DNA from: Panonychus citri
Taxonomy: Eukaryota; Arthropoda; Arachnida; Trombidiformes; Tetranychidae
DNA: 64,000 bases
NCBI RefSeq assembly: GCF_014898815.1
Contig: NW_026515509.1
Coordinates: forward strand, 1,674,001-1,738,000
Direction of reading: 5' to 3'
Position 1 is the stretch's first letter; each line of letters starts with the position of its first letter. A program made the translations under genes and the position numbers. Positions 32,001 through 44,010 of this stretch are shown here, in pieces. Under the pieces are notes generated by a model. That model was given only the letters and a program-made list of their open reading frames with translations. It ran no database searches and was not told where the DNA came from.

Positions 32001-35000
32001 GTGAAATGAATTTAATACCAGTTTATATCATTTTCTCACTTAATGATTATCCATATTATGATACTGGAAGAAAAATAGAGGAAAAGTAATTCACTCAGAT
32101 ATATTTGATTGTTTCTATTGATTCAGAGTGTTTTTCATCAGCCATTTCTGTCCCCTGAACATTATACTTAACCTTAAGAGCCACTGAATTGAAATTTAGG
32201 TGAAATCTCATGAGAATTAAGTGCAATCAATCCGATTAATCAATTTTATTTGTTCTAAAAAATAGAGCATCTTGTGAATTATCAGTAAAAATGATACGAT
32301 GAAATTGTTTCCAAATCTTTATCGAATGTTGAAAACAAAAAAGTTCTGATGGACAGAAAAGGGAGAAAATTTCAGTTCAAGGAGATAATTTTAATCTCTT
32401 TCACCATAATCCCTTTATTATCATTTCAATCTGATGATTTGAACAAAGTTCTTTAAGTTGATTAACTTTAATTGTTGTCATAGTTTTAAGAAGAAAAAAA
32501 TTACCAGCTAATTGATTGCTGTCAACAGATTAAGTGATTATCTGTCACTGAAAATTTCTAAGGAAACTGAAAATTTCATGACAACATGACGATGAATTTA
32601 ATATTTATCACTCAGAATAGATTTGAAAATGTTTCATTTTCTCCATTCAACAAACGTGAATGAGTTTAACTGTTGTAAAATTTGAGACTTTGAGTAAAAT
32701 TGAAATTGAATGAATTCCTAACTACTCAGAATACATGTAATATCCTTTCATCCTATGAAATAATAACAATAATTTCATTGAATTTCCTTAGGTAAACATC
32801 CTTCTGAATCATCATGATGGAATCAGAAATTACTGGGTAACTGAATTCCCATTATTTCCGAAAATGTTATCATAACTTTTTCCTAAATTATAACACGAAG
32901 ACAGTTCTGGTCAGCTCAGTATTCAAATGAAAACCCCTCGGGCATCAATGGTGTAATGTTTCTGCTTAAACTCATATTTACTTTTGATAAATGCTAAGTG
33001 ATCAATAGTTGAAATGAACATTTTTCTTTCATGATAATATTAGCACTGAAATCATCTATCTCTTGAAATCGATCTCATCTCTCTTTAAAGATTATCTTGA
33101 AAGTTCAGTGTTGGGAATCAATTGTTTTTTAGTTAGAAATGAACTCGGAACTTTGTTTACATCCTTAGGTCGTATTTTTATCATCAAGTTTGATTTTCTT
33201 TTCAGGGGAAAATCTGATTGGATTGAGAAAACAAAAACAGGAAGAGAGCAAACAACCAAATGAATGAATTTTCGTTCCATGCTAAAGTTCACGAGAAACT
33301 CGGGAAATGGTTCAAGTTTATATTCATAAAAATTTATAGCTGATGAAGAAAAGCAAAGAAAAAAATAGAGAAAAATTAAATCGAATTTGAAATTTTTTTC
33401 TCTTCTCCTCAACATGAAATCATGTTCATCCAGCTATTCATTGGGAATGATTATCTACAAATACCATGATGATCCCATGAATAGGATAAATATTTATTCT
33501 GTCATATAAAAAAGTTCTGATATTCAGTTTATTGAACATGAGATCTTGAGATTTTTTTTTCTCCAGTTTTAATTAAATTATAATCTTTAATCAAATTTCA
33601 TCATTGAAGAAACCACAATTTCTAGATCATGATTAAACTTACGAAACTAATTAGCCGATTTAAGCTTTTGATAATTAGAAAAATTAATAATGTTAACTTA
33701 TTAGCATTAGTGATTAAATAATCCCATTCAGTTGAATGGGCAATAATCAATAACACAGGGCGTTTTTTATTCCTTACGGCTAAAGGTCATATGAATGTCA
33801 TCAAAGTATTAAACAGAATTAAAGTTCTGACCCTACGATTTTCAAGGCCAATTCCTGAAGGAAATGATGTTAGATCATTTTAAAGTCACCAAGAGCATTA
33901 TCAAAAAGTTACGCAGAGGACTTGGTTTTGGTGATATTCAGTTAAACAGCAAATCAATCAAAGTTTTAATATGTTCAACTTATAACTCAATTGTTATATT
34001 TTTATTTAACCTGACAATTTGAAAACCTCTCAATGAAATTCAGCTACACCATGAAATTAATTTCTTGAGTTTTCAACTCAAAATTTATATGTTGCTTTAG
34101 ATTTGATTTCTGTTCAAATGTAATATCAAACTCAAGGTTTACTCTTCGAGATGAGAAACAAACAATTGGTTTATAAGCTTCAGTACTCAGGTAATTTTGT
34201 GAGAATAACAAAAAAAAATTCACCAGAAAATTTTTCTTCGATTGATTATTTTCAAGATTTTCCATGGTCCCGATCGAGAAAGCTATTAGATAATTTGAGA
34301 TATCAAATCATTAATGATTAATAAACTCTCCTTTCAAAGGTGAATTAAAACCAATCAATACAAGAATATGTCATTATCCTTAATTTTTATAAGTTCATCA
34401 TAGTGATTTGATATTATCAATGATCAGAATCATCGAGTTTGTGATATTTTTGTTTTTCAGTTGACCGGAAAATCTTGACTATCATGACTTGAATGATTCC
34501 GTGAACAGGGTAAACTTGAAAGAATCATGTTCACTTATTTATCTCTAATGTTTTCTTTTCTATCCTGATAATCCTTATCCATCATTTCTAAATTCTTAAT
34601 CATCTATATCTTCTAATATGATTATTATTATATTTTATTCTTCTTCTTATCTTTATCATAGTACTTTCTTTTGTTAGTTTTATCTCAATTTCCTCTGGAG
34701 AATATGAAACATTCACCGTTATTCTGAATGAATTCAGAAAAATTAGAAAAGAATGGAAACCCGAATGAGAAGAGAAAGTTTGAATATCGAGAAATGTTCA
34801 GAGAGAGAAAAGCTCGATATGTTCAAGATGAATATCGATTCAGAGAGATAATAATTTTCTCCCTCTTTCGGGTGTTTATCTTTCCTTTTATCATGTTAAT
34901 CTCATGATACAATTGAAGATTAATGATTGATGAATAACAGATGAGAATCTTTCATCTGATCATCTGATTATCGTCATTGCTGATTAACAGCAGAGTTCTA

Positions 35001-38000
35001 ATCATTAAACATCATGTTTACATCTCAATCATCAAAATCATCAACAATTAACTTCTGTCTAATGTATTAATCTTAATTTCCAAGAGATTAATAATGTTAT
35101 TAGTTTATTGTGAGTTCACTTTATATGTTTGATTGTTTTAACTAATTAAGTGAATGATAAACACTTTCACCATAAATTTTGATGACAATTAAGAAAACTT
35201 TCCTAATTCAATTCTTAATTATCTTAATTAGGACTTGTGATTGTTAATCATATTACCAGGGAGTCACGGTTAAAATGATTGACTAAAACTGCTCAATTGA
35301 TTAACTAATTATTTTTACCTTCTGATGTTCAATCAATAAATTGACACATCTAAGGTAAGAAAATCATCTAAGAAACTTAATTAACTTTATCATCGTTAAA
35401 CTAATCAATTAACTAAAAGAAATTATCGTTGGAAAAAGCTGATTAACATAATTAACCATCAGGTTAATTGTTTAATCTTGAATGTTTAACAAAGTTTCTA
35501 ATTTTATCCTAATCAAACTTTGATAATCGTAATTAAATTAAACATTGACTTTAACGAGCAGCGATTAGAACAATTAGAATGTCCAATAATAGATCCTAGC
35601 AATTAATAACATTGCTAATAAAAATTGAGAAAAATAATAACATTCGTTAATTCAATTTATTCATAAAGGTGAGTGAAACAATTGAAAATCGTATTTATTA
35701 ATACTAAGAACTTTATTAATACGAGAACAGCTTAAAGAAAATAAAGATTCTAAGATTTTGAGATTTGGAGTCGAAAAATATAGTCAACATCAGAACATTA
35801 AGAAATCGAATGATCGATAATTAGAAAAATCGTCTTATCTAACCTTCTTCAGCTCGACCAGCCTAATCAACGCCGTAGTTATCATTTTAATTGCAATTAA
35901 TTATTATCACCGACGGTGGATGCAGGAGCTCCCAAATAAGCTGGCAAAGACTTTATAGACCAATGCCTAGAATGAGCCATAGCACCTTCAATTTTTTCAA
36001 TAGGGCATCTCTAGCTGGTCCACTTTTCCTGTCTCCCCCTCTTTTATCGGCAATGTCCATATCTCCTTTACGCATTTTATTGACAATGTTAGCAATGAAT
36101 CTGAGGTGCGATCTCACCAATACCAGCACAAAAGCGGATGTAAGCACGTTGATCATAGTCGGTTGTTAAATCCATAATTTTTTTCTTTAAATCCATTTTT
36201 GGAACACAAATTGCGGAAACTAACAAAAATACAAAAAAAACACGCTTTCAAATGCAAAAAAATTTGCCGGTAGAGGCACTAATAGCCGAGATATTCAAAA
36301 AAAGCGGCCCCTCTTTGATCCGGTTCACTTAATAATTATATGAGGTGATGTATCCATCGAAACCATTGACAGTTTTATCTACTTAGAAATGAAGAAATTA
36401 CCGTTTTGATTGAAATTAGTAACTCTTTAAAGGACATCCCACCAGACTCTTTTGAATTTGCATCAAAAGCGATTTTGACCATCAAATGACCTTGAATCCG
36501 TATCATAACAGAATGACCGGAATGACCTTGAAATTAAAATATGACATTTGAGTATCGCCCAAACTATCATAACTCGAGTCTGGGGTCTGAACACTCAAAA
36601 ACAAAAAAGTTTTTAAAGAAAAGCTTGTTTGAAACTTGCTCAGATGCCCTGTAGTTAATTTTTTGGTTATCTATTCGATTGTGAATATAATCATGTTTTC
36701 ATCAACATAATCATACTCGCAGGGAATATCTAATGGCTATTGCATGAATCATTTCAGCCTTTGATATTAAGATAATAGGTTAACCTTTTTATTTTGCTTC
36801 TTTTATCTCATTTTCTTTGTCGCCTTTTTTTTCACCTTGTTATCAATCCCCTGAATCACCCTGAAGCTGAATCTTTTCACTCCATGAATAACAATAGGTG
36901 AGCTCATGTTAATAGATTTTCTGTCGAGTGATTTTCTCCTTATGTACATTTAGAATGCGATTAGTCTCTGTTGATTGAATGTAATTATCGAGTTGGAATT
37001 TTATTTTCTTCTTGATTGGAAATGATTTCGATTCTTAATCTTGAGTTTTCATGGATCCAAGGAGACAAAAATTGTTCAGGTGATGTTTGAAGATAACTTT
37101 GAACACGAAAATGCAAATTCAGTTGAATTCTTGTTATGATATTTTCCATCTTCATCCCTCCCATGAGAATACCACAAAAAAATTTATATCCGAATATTTT
37201 TCTGCTGATTCTTCAGAATTTCAGTGAAATGAATTGTTATCAGTATTCTCATGAGGAAGGATTTTTTTTCTCTTATTTTTTTCTCTCCTCCTGATGAAAT
37301 GAGAGAGAGATGAAGGTTATTTTATTCAGTTTCTGAGTCCATGATTGTTATTCAAATGAATACACAGTTGACAATTGTTATAATTTGATGTCTTTCATGA
37401 AAGAAACCCTGAACATCTTTGTAATTGCAATTCTCGGTTCCAATCTTTGTTATGCTGATCAAAGATCTTAAAGATTACTCATGAATTAAATGTCACCTTC
37501 ACATGGTAATTTTTTTTCCTCTTCCTTCATATTATGTAATACAAATACTCCAAAAGTTAGAATCGAAATGTGTCCAAATGGAAAAGAGGACAATCGAGTA
37601 GCATTAATAGAACCAGAAACTGTTGAATCCCCATGAAGATCCAGATAAAAGTAATAATGACCAAAGAATTCTAACTATTTCTTTATTCGAAATTTTCTGC
37701 CAATGAATTTTATCCAATTACTCAAGTATTGATAGGAATTCTGATAATTTTAAGAACAAGTTCATAAGGAGCAATATCGATGTCTCTTGATTCTGATTCT
37801 AGTGAACATAATACTTTAATCCTGTTCTTATTGCAAACGAACATCATGATATTTGAGTTCGAAAGAGTAAATGATGCAAAAAATGAATTCAATTATCGAG
37901 AAATATCTTAGAAAATCAGTCTCATGAATTATCTAGAACTCTGATTCTCCATGCAACCAAAGTATTTTGACTTTGAAATAAGTAAAAAATCTCAAATAAT

Positions 38001-41000
38001 GGATTTGAATTTTGAACTGAACAAGAAAAAGTATATTATTATTACATGAGAATAGTAAAATTTTAATAATTATTACATAATTGATTCCAAGATGAATCAT
38101 GAATGATTATGATTCATTACTGAGAAAGTAAAAACTGGTTACCTTTTAGTTTTGGGGATGAAAGAAAAATCGATTGAAAAACTTTTCTCTTCCAACTAAA
38201 TACAATTAAAGTAAGAATAAAGTTCGTGATTAGATAAGTGGATGAACAAGAGGAAAAAAAGAGCTGAACTCATGGTGGTAATCAAACTCAGGGAGAATAG
38301 AAATAAATATTCATCCAATGTAACATTCTTATTCTAATTACTATTAACTCAAGGTAAGCCTTTTCTCGTAATACAAACTTGCTAATTCTTCATCATCTTA
38401 TGCATGTATTATTCAGTCCTGAATATTGATTGTTGTTGAAATAATTTACGACCATTAACCTGTTACAATTAATATAATTCTGTTGAACTTTTCAATCGAC
38501 GGGATTCGTGCCCACTTTGTTGATCGTTTTTCGATTTTAGAATATGAATGAAATGAAATATTCGATTTGAAATTATTCTCCATCTAAACTATCAGTTAAT
38601 CATGATGAGAATGTGATGTGAATAGTTTGGAATTAGTTTTACATGATAACATGATAATTTCTTTTCTATTCTTTTTTTATTCTTCTTCTCTCTTCTAATT
38701 TACTGTTATTCTTGTTGATTTATCTTTTTTGTCTCTGTTGATATCAAATTTCCTCTTCCTTGGTAAAAATAAAGAGAATGAGAAAAGTAAACGAACTCAC
38801 TGAATTTCTTTGTGGATTATTATTATTATCGTAATAAAAGAACCATGAAATTCAGGAGAGACTTTGATTTTATCTTGAAAAGTTCATTTTCTTTTTTTTT
38901 CACCATTTTGATTATTTTTAAATTCAATGTTGTACATTTGATTAATCGTTGATTGGGAGGCGGAAATGTTTCAAAGTCTCACATTTGTTCATTGTATTGA
39001 TTATCAATAAAAATTATTGAGAAAGAATCAGGTCAAAGGTTAGCTGGTTAGGATCATGATCATATATTATTCATGATAATCGGTCATCAGAGGAAATAGA
39101 TAAATGACTGAATAAGATTGCTGGTGATCACAAATTGATTATCAGCATGAATTTATCTGATTATTCACCATAATTCATGTGGATGACTCTCTAAACCACT
39201 CATCGTCTTAATGAATTTTCACCATCTCCATGATTATCAAGTGTCTTATCAAATAAATATCATAAATGTTTATCATTATTTGAAGAGACTCGCAAAGGGA
39301 TAATAATATTTATCATCTATTATAATATTTATAATACCAAGGTGGAGGAAATTAATGATACCGAATTCGAATGAGTATAACTTTTGATCACTTCGATATT
39401 TTTATTTCAAATGTTCGATATTATTACCCTTAATGAACCAAATCATTGCATCTACATCTTCCATCATAGCATCAATAGTTGATTGCAATTTCTCAAACTC
39501 TTATAGCATTTTTTAAGGCTTTGAATTTCGTGGATTAACTTTGTAACCGTTTCATAAGGCCAAATGGCATAATCCATCAATTACTATCTAATTAGCTAAC
39601 CATTTGGGGTGGTAAATTTGATTTTTTCAATTTCATGACTGTAAGTCTTTTCGAAATTGTGCGAAGCTGGAGTCTTGTTGAAATATATTTGTGTCAGTAT
39701 AATTCAGATCGACTCGAAAATGGACTCAAAGTACATTGATATAATAATCCATGACATATCGAAAATGATTATTTACTCATGGGATCATTAGAGAGACCGG
39801 GTTTCTTGTGACACTACTTGCTTCTTTTGATATTTTGACCTTTTGACATAATTTCGTTTTTCATCGATAATTCTAAATTATGATCCTATCAGTATCATCA
39901 AGTGGCCTGAATCAGATTTATAATCAGTTTATCATAATAACCAACATGATGATATTTCTTTTTAATTCACTAATTATACGTTTTCTTGAGTAATTTGCAC
40001 TAAATTCAGCTATTTTGATTCTCACTGAATCATCGATTTTCACCTAGTCATTTAATGACAACAACATAAATGACATGATAGAATAAAAACTCTTTCTTTT
40101 GATACATTGGAAGTTACCTAAGAGACTAGATTCATAACTTTTTTATCATGACGAAATCGGTATCATTAATTTCCTCCACCTTGGTATAATCATTTGTTGA
40201 TATTTTAACAACACTTTCAATATCCTAATATTATTAATAGAAACTGATGATCAACAACATTTTAACCTAAATAAATGATACAAATTGTAGAGAGTGAGAG
40301 AGAAGATTCTGAATTTGGAACCTGAACATTCAAGTGAAACAATTTTTTCCTACAATTAACCTTGTTTTTTCACCATAATTATAATTCCCACAGTTTAATA
40401 TCGTAAATATAATCCATCAATCCAACATTTTTTGATTATACAGTAAAGAGTAAACTTCACCATCAAATTGAATTGAACCCCAGGAAATCATGATGATAAT
40501 GATGGTCATGAATACAATATTCTTGTAGTATTTATAAATACTGGTCAAGGAGAAGTGAAAGAAAAAGGAAAAACAAAAAGTTCGAACCTGTTGTAGACAT
40601 ATGAACACATTTAACCTTCATTTTTGATCATCATCATGAAGTTACTTCCTTAATGAACCTGAAAAAAGTAAGAAAAAAACCTCATGAGGATAATAAGATA
40701 ATAATAATAACCAGAGGAAATATATTGTTACTTGGAAATTACAATCATCATGAAACTTTTACCGTTATCTTTATGTGATAACCTTTGTTTTTGTTTCTAT
40801 TTGAATCTTCACTCTCACTCTTTCTGTTTCTAGATTAATCAGAGGAGGAAATAATTTTCTCCCTTTTCTAAATGAACTGATTCATGAATTATTATTGAAT
40901 CTTCATGTTTCATGGTAGTTCATTAGTGATTAACTCATTCAATGTTTTCAATGATTAAAATTTCATGTTCAATGTTAATTATTGATCTTGTTAGACAGTT

Positions 41001-43546
41001 AAAAGTGTCAACTGAATCTATTTATGTCACCGTCGGTTCAATTATTCAGGGAACCAGAACTTTTCAGATTCACAATTCAAAACAATATTAATCAATAAAT
41101 GGAGGTGCATTGGAAGATAATGATGACAAAGATGACAACAGGTGAATGCTAAGTACGGAATGATGTTGATTTAGATAATCAATCAACTATTATCATTAAA
41201 TTCAACAATCAATTTTGATTAATTGATTGATTATAAATTAAATTGCGTTTTCTTACTGATAGTGATCATTGAACATTTACTTGCACTAAATTGATTAAGA
41301 AAACAAGATTAATTTAGATTGATCAGTGTAATGTTCAATTAGCTTTTAGTAGCTTAATTTGATTACATTGAAAAAGGTTAACTTTCAAATCTAATAAGCT
41401 TTGATTACAGGTTGTTTGTCAATGTTGATTAAAAACGTCACAATTTGAAGATTAGTTTAAATTAGACAAGGAAATCTGATTGGTGGATTAAGATTAACGG
41501 TTAACAATTGAATTATTTACTAAAAAAGTTAATCAATTTGCTTCATTTCTGTGTTTGTTTGATTGTGTTTGAATCTCTTGATTTTTCCACCTGTTGATCT
41601 TGTTTTTCATCAAAATGACCAAAGGTAAATTAGCAACAACTCGATCTGACCACTGTGCTATCATTGAATCATACAATTGCGGTGTTCCAGTTGATGAATT
41701 ATGTGAAAAGTACAATTTAAAACGAGCCACAATCAATCGGATCATCAAAAACTACGAGCAAAGTGGCCTTTCTCTTGTGATCAAAGCTCGACAATATTCA
41801 AATCGTTCTAAACTGACCAGAGATCAACTTTCCAAGGTTCTTTGCTATTACAGTTCATCTTCAAAATCTTATAGTGATGTGGTCAAGTTTATCTACTGCA
41901 TGTTTGGTGTTACAGTATCGAAAACATCAATTAGTCATTATCTTCACCGAGCTCGGAGTTTCCTTGCAAGATCAGAACAAGATTCAGAATCAACCAATTC
42001 AAGTCAACCACCTGAAGACGATGAGGTTCAAGATTTAACCCTAACAGAGTCAAGTGAATCCTCACCACCCACTGTCGGTGATGAAGGATCACCAGTGACA
42101 AATTTCATGGAAACATCAATGATGATTCCTGATGAAACGGAATCAGAATTTTCTTTTTACTTTTAAATTCACCTTCAATTCAGTTTTAATCAATTTGTTC
42201 ATTCCAATGACCTTCCAATTCATTTAAACATCATTTTTGTTAATTTTTTACCTTTTAATTACGTTTTGTGTGTACAATCAATCATTCAATCATTCAAAAC
42301 CACTATTAAAATTGATTCCATGTTTACATGAGAGGCCATTTGATTACTATTCAATAACTGGATTAACTTAATCTCTCGCTCATCATTATTAACAAGTGGT
42401 TGCAAACTCAGTCTGTGGCTGTATTAGTGTTTCCGTTGTGTCCGTTTCCGTCCGATTTTTTTTAACTCAATTTTTTTCTTCGACTTTGATTCTCTTTAGT
42501 ATCTTCCTTCGGAATTGTTCGAATTGCCGAATAATTTGTGCCAGTCAACAATTTCGTGCTCGAGATTGTAAAAATCTTCATCTCTTTTTACACTGTCTTA
42601 CCAAACCAACAATTGAAGCCTGTGAAAGTATCTTAGTTGCCTGTTATTCATTTTTCTACTCACAACTTTCAGGTAAGATCAAGATTCTCATCATCTAAAT
42701 ACATACATGTATGATAACTACTTGTTGCTCTCCTTTAGATCAATTCAAATTAGCAGGATTGACGGTCTTCAACAATTCCTGGAGCCAAGTTTATGATTTC
42801 GGTGGAGATGAGGGTGTTGAGAGTTGGTCTCTCCTTGACCATGTAAGTAACGACCACCTGTTAGATAGTCCAGAGAGAAATTGATAATAATAATAAGATA
42901 ACATATTCTTTTATGAAGGATGTCCAACCTGAGGATGTATTTGAATGTTTACTCAACATCAAGGAACCAGAGATTTCACTGGACACCGTGTTAAGTGTCG
43001 TACCTCGAACTTTGGGAGTTCGAACAGATCCTTCGATTGAAACTGGTTTGGTTATATTTTTCCCTGATGGTAATCGAGAGAAAAGAGCAAAAGCATTTAT
43101 TCGTGAAATGGCAGAAAAATCGGTAAGTCGAAATCGTAAGATGATCGTAAGAAATAACGATCAACAAGTGGTTGATGTTGAAAAGAACGATGGATTTTAA
43201 TTCTTAAAATAAATTCTTTGTTCATTTAAAGTGTTCGCTGGTTGCAACCAAAGAATTTATGATGAAAGAAGTCGAAGCATCTCAAGTATTTCGAACTGAT
43301 TCTTATAATTCAGTCGTTGGTCGTGGTCCAGTTATAGCGATCCAACATTTTGGACCTGATTGTATAAGGAAATCTCACCAGGCCGCTAAAACAATCGCTC
43401 TCGAAACGGGATCAACTGGACTTGTCTACGTTTCATCTAATCCTGAATCAGCTTTTGAACAGATCAGCCTAATATTCAACTCGACTGATCTTCCACAGGA
43501 AAAGTTTACCACACCAACCAAAGCACCTGATGAACAATCAAGTTAA
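29063..43546 (+). CDS. RP2: RP2 (XRP2), ARL3 GTPase-activating protein
   Basis: Exons 29063-29139, 29800-30009, 42500-42672, 42739-42842, 42919-43122 and 43232-43546 join with matching phases to 360 residues (human 350). The start MGCLTSK has Gly2 and Cys3 for myristoyl/palmitoyl anchoring, as in human RP2. The TBCC domain is clear: YSWDNREKIDPCEYTIENV, GQQFIVQNC, CTIFVGPTKGSIFLRNC, then QQFRARDCKNLHLFLHC with the arginine finger preserved, and PTIEAC with the catalytic-interface Glu. The C-terminal half (GLVIFFPDG, RGPVIAI) matches the NDPK-like domain. RP2 is the GAP for ARL3 and governs release of lipidated cargo at cilia and membranes. Intron 2 spans 12.5 kb and holds a nested gene and transposon relics. 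AATAAA is at 43580-43585. Confidence 0.93.
35890..36205 (-). pseudogene. Frameshifted coding relic, probably transposon-derived
   Basis: Antisense, three consecutive frames each carry protein-like text: MDLTTDYDQRAYIRFCAG, then IANIVNKMRKGDMDIADKRG and GDRKSGPARDALLKKLK, then AMAHSRHWSIKSLPAYLG. The local base composition is less AT-rich than the surrounding intron. The DKRGG..RD and HSRH..KSLPAYL spacing recalls a conserved region found in many arthropod transposon ORFs, but I cannot name the family. Two frameshifts rule out function. Confidence 0.4.
39337..40184 (-). mobile_element. Mariner/Tc1-like element relic with 33-bp terminal inverted repeats
   Basis: Left end CCAAGGTGGAGGAAATTAAT.. 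(39337-39369) and right end (40152-40184) are inverted copies with one mismatch, and each is flanked by TA, the Tc1/mariner target. Antisense coding traces run QQDSSFAQ (the QQD catalytic region), MDYAIWPYETVT (the region usually reading SPDLNPLDYAIW) and KLQSTIDAMMEDV, and stop near 39402. Stops and frameshifts are several, and only the transposase C-terminal third is recognisable. It lies in RP2 intron 2, opposite to RP2. Confidence 0.75.
41615..42166 (+). CDS. Nested intronless gene: bipartite helix-turn-helix protein
   Basis: An ATG-started frame of 183 residues lies wholly inside RP2 intron 2, same strand, about 330 bp before exon 3. Residues about 10-50 form a first HTH (AIIESYNCGVPVDELCEKYN then LKRATINRIIKNYEQSG); about 65-120 a second (LTRDQLSKVLCYY, FGVTVSKTSISHYLHRARSF). 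This two-HTH layout is that of Tc1/mariner/paired-type DNA-binding domains. Instead of a DDE nuclease the protein then has an acidic Ser/Glu/Pro-rich tail (PPEDDEVQDLTLTES ... ESEFSFYF) resembling an activation or interaction region. The frame is intact, its base composition is more coding-like than the intron, and no inverted repeats flank it. Likely a domesticated transposase DNA-binding domain acting as a regulator; function inferred. Confidence 0.7.
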   Translation: MTKGKLATTRSDHCAIIESYNCGVPVDELCEKYNLKRATINRIIKNYEQSGLSLVIKARQYSNRSKLTRDQLSKVLCYYSSSSKSYSDVVKFIYCMFGVTVSKTSISHYLHRARSFLARSEQDSESTNSSQPPEDDEVQDLTLTESSESSPPTVGDEGSPVTNFMETSMMIPDETESEFSFYF

Positions 43547-44010
43547 ATCAATTATCGTCTCTGTTTAATCATATGAATCAATAAATCGTCAACGTTATAA
43601 CATCAAAAAGTTATTAAATCTCAAAATCTTATGACGATAAAAACTAAATTTGACTTTTTGTCCTTTTTACCATCAATCGATTATTTGTCAAACGAATTAC
43701 GTTAATTTGGTTAGTCTTTGAGGAGAAACTGAGATTTAATTAAGAAAAATTGACTGTTCTGATTATGTCAAGGACTTTATATCGAAAATATAATGAAATA
43801 ATTACTATTAACGATTTATAATTAATAGAAATTGGATAATTAAGCTCAATTAATGAACGGAAAGGAATCACTGAAAGTTAATCATTTGCGTGGTTGTGAA
43901 ACTCATCGATTTAAAATCAATATCGTTTCCAATTAAAACCAACAAAGAATTGATATCAAGTCATATTAAGACCAATTTAAGATATTCACCGAAATGGTTC
44001 AGATGAGATT
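43547..44010. other. RP2 3' region and receptor 5' flank
   Basis: AATAAA at 43580. The rest is AT-rich and I see nothing specific in it. Confidence 0.6.
43580..43585 (+). terminator. Poly(A) signal of RP2
   Basis: AATAAA 34 bases after the RP2 stop codon. Confidence 0.6.

Larger units (their letters stand above)
30010..42499. other. RP2 intron 2 (12.5 kb)
   Basis: Donor GTAAGT at 30010, acceptor TTTAG at 42499. It is about ten times longer than any other intron here. Outside the features listed separately I find no coding sequence. The text is notably rich in TCATGA, ATCATGAT and TTGATTATC-like words. A possible coding scrap of a transposase-like N-terminus lies near 33865-33975 (plus strand), too short to claim. 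Confidence 0.8.

Noticed and set aside
33063..33415. Overlapping plus and minus ORFs in the RP2 intron
   Set aside because: Non-conserved, AT-driven frames; the plus frame ends without any domain.
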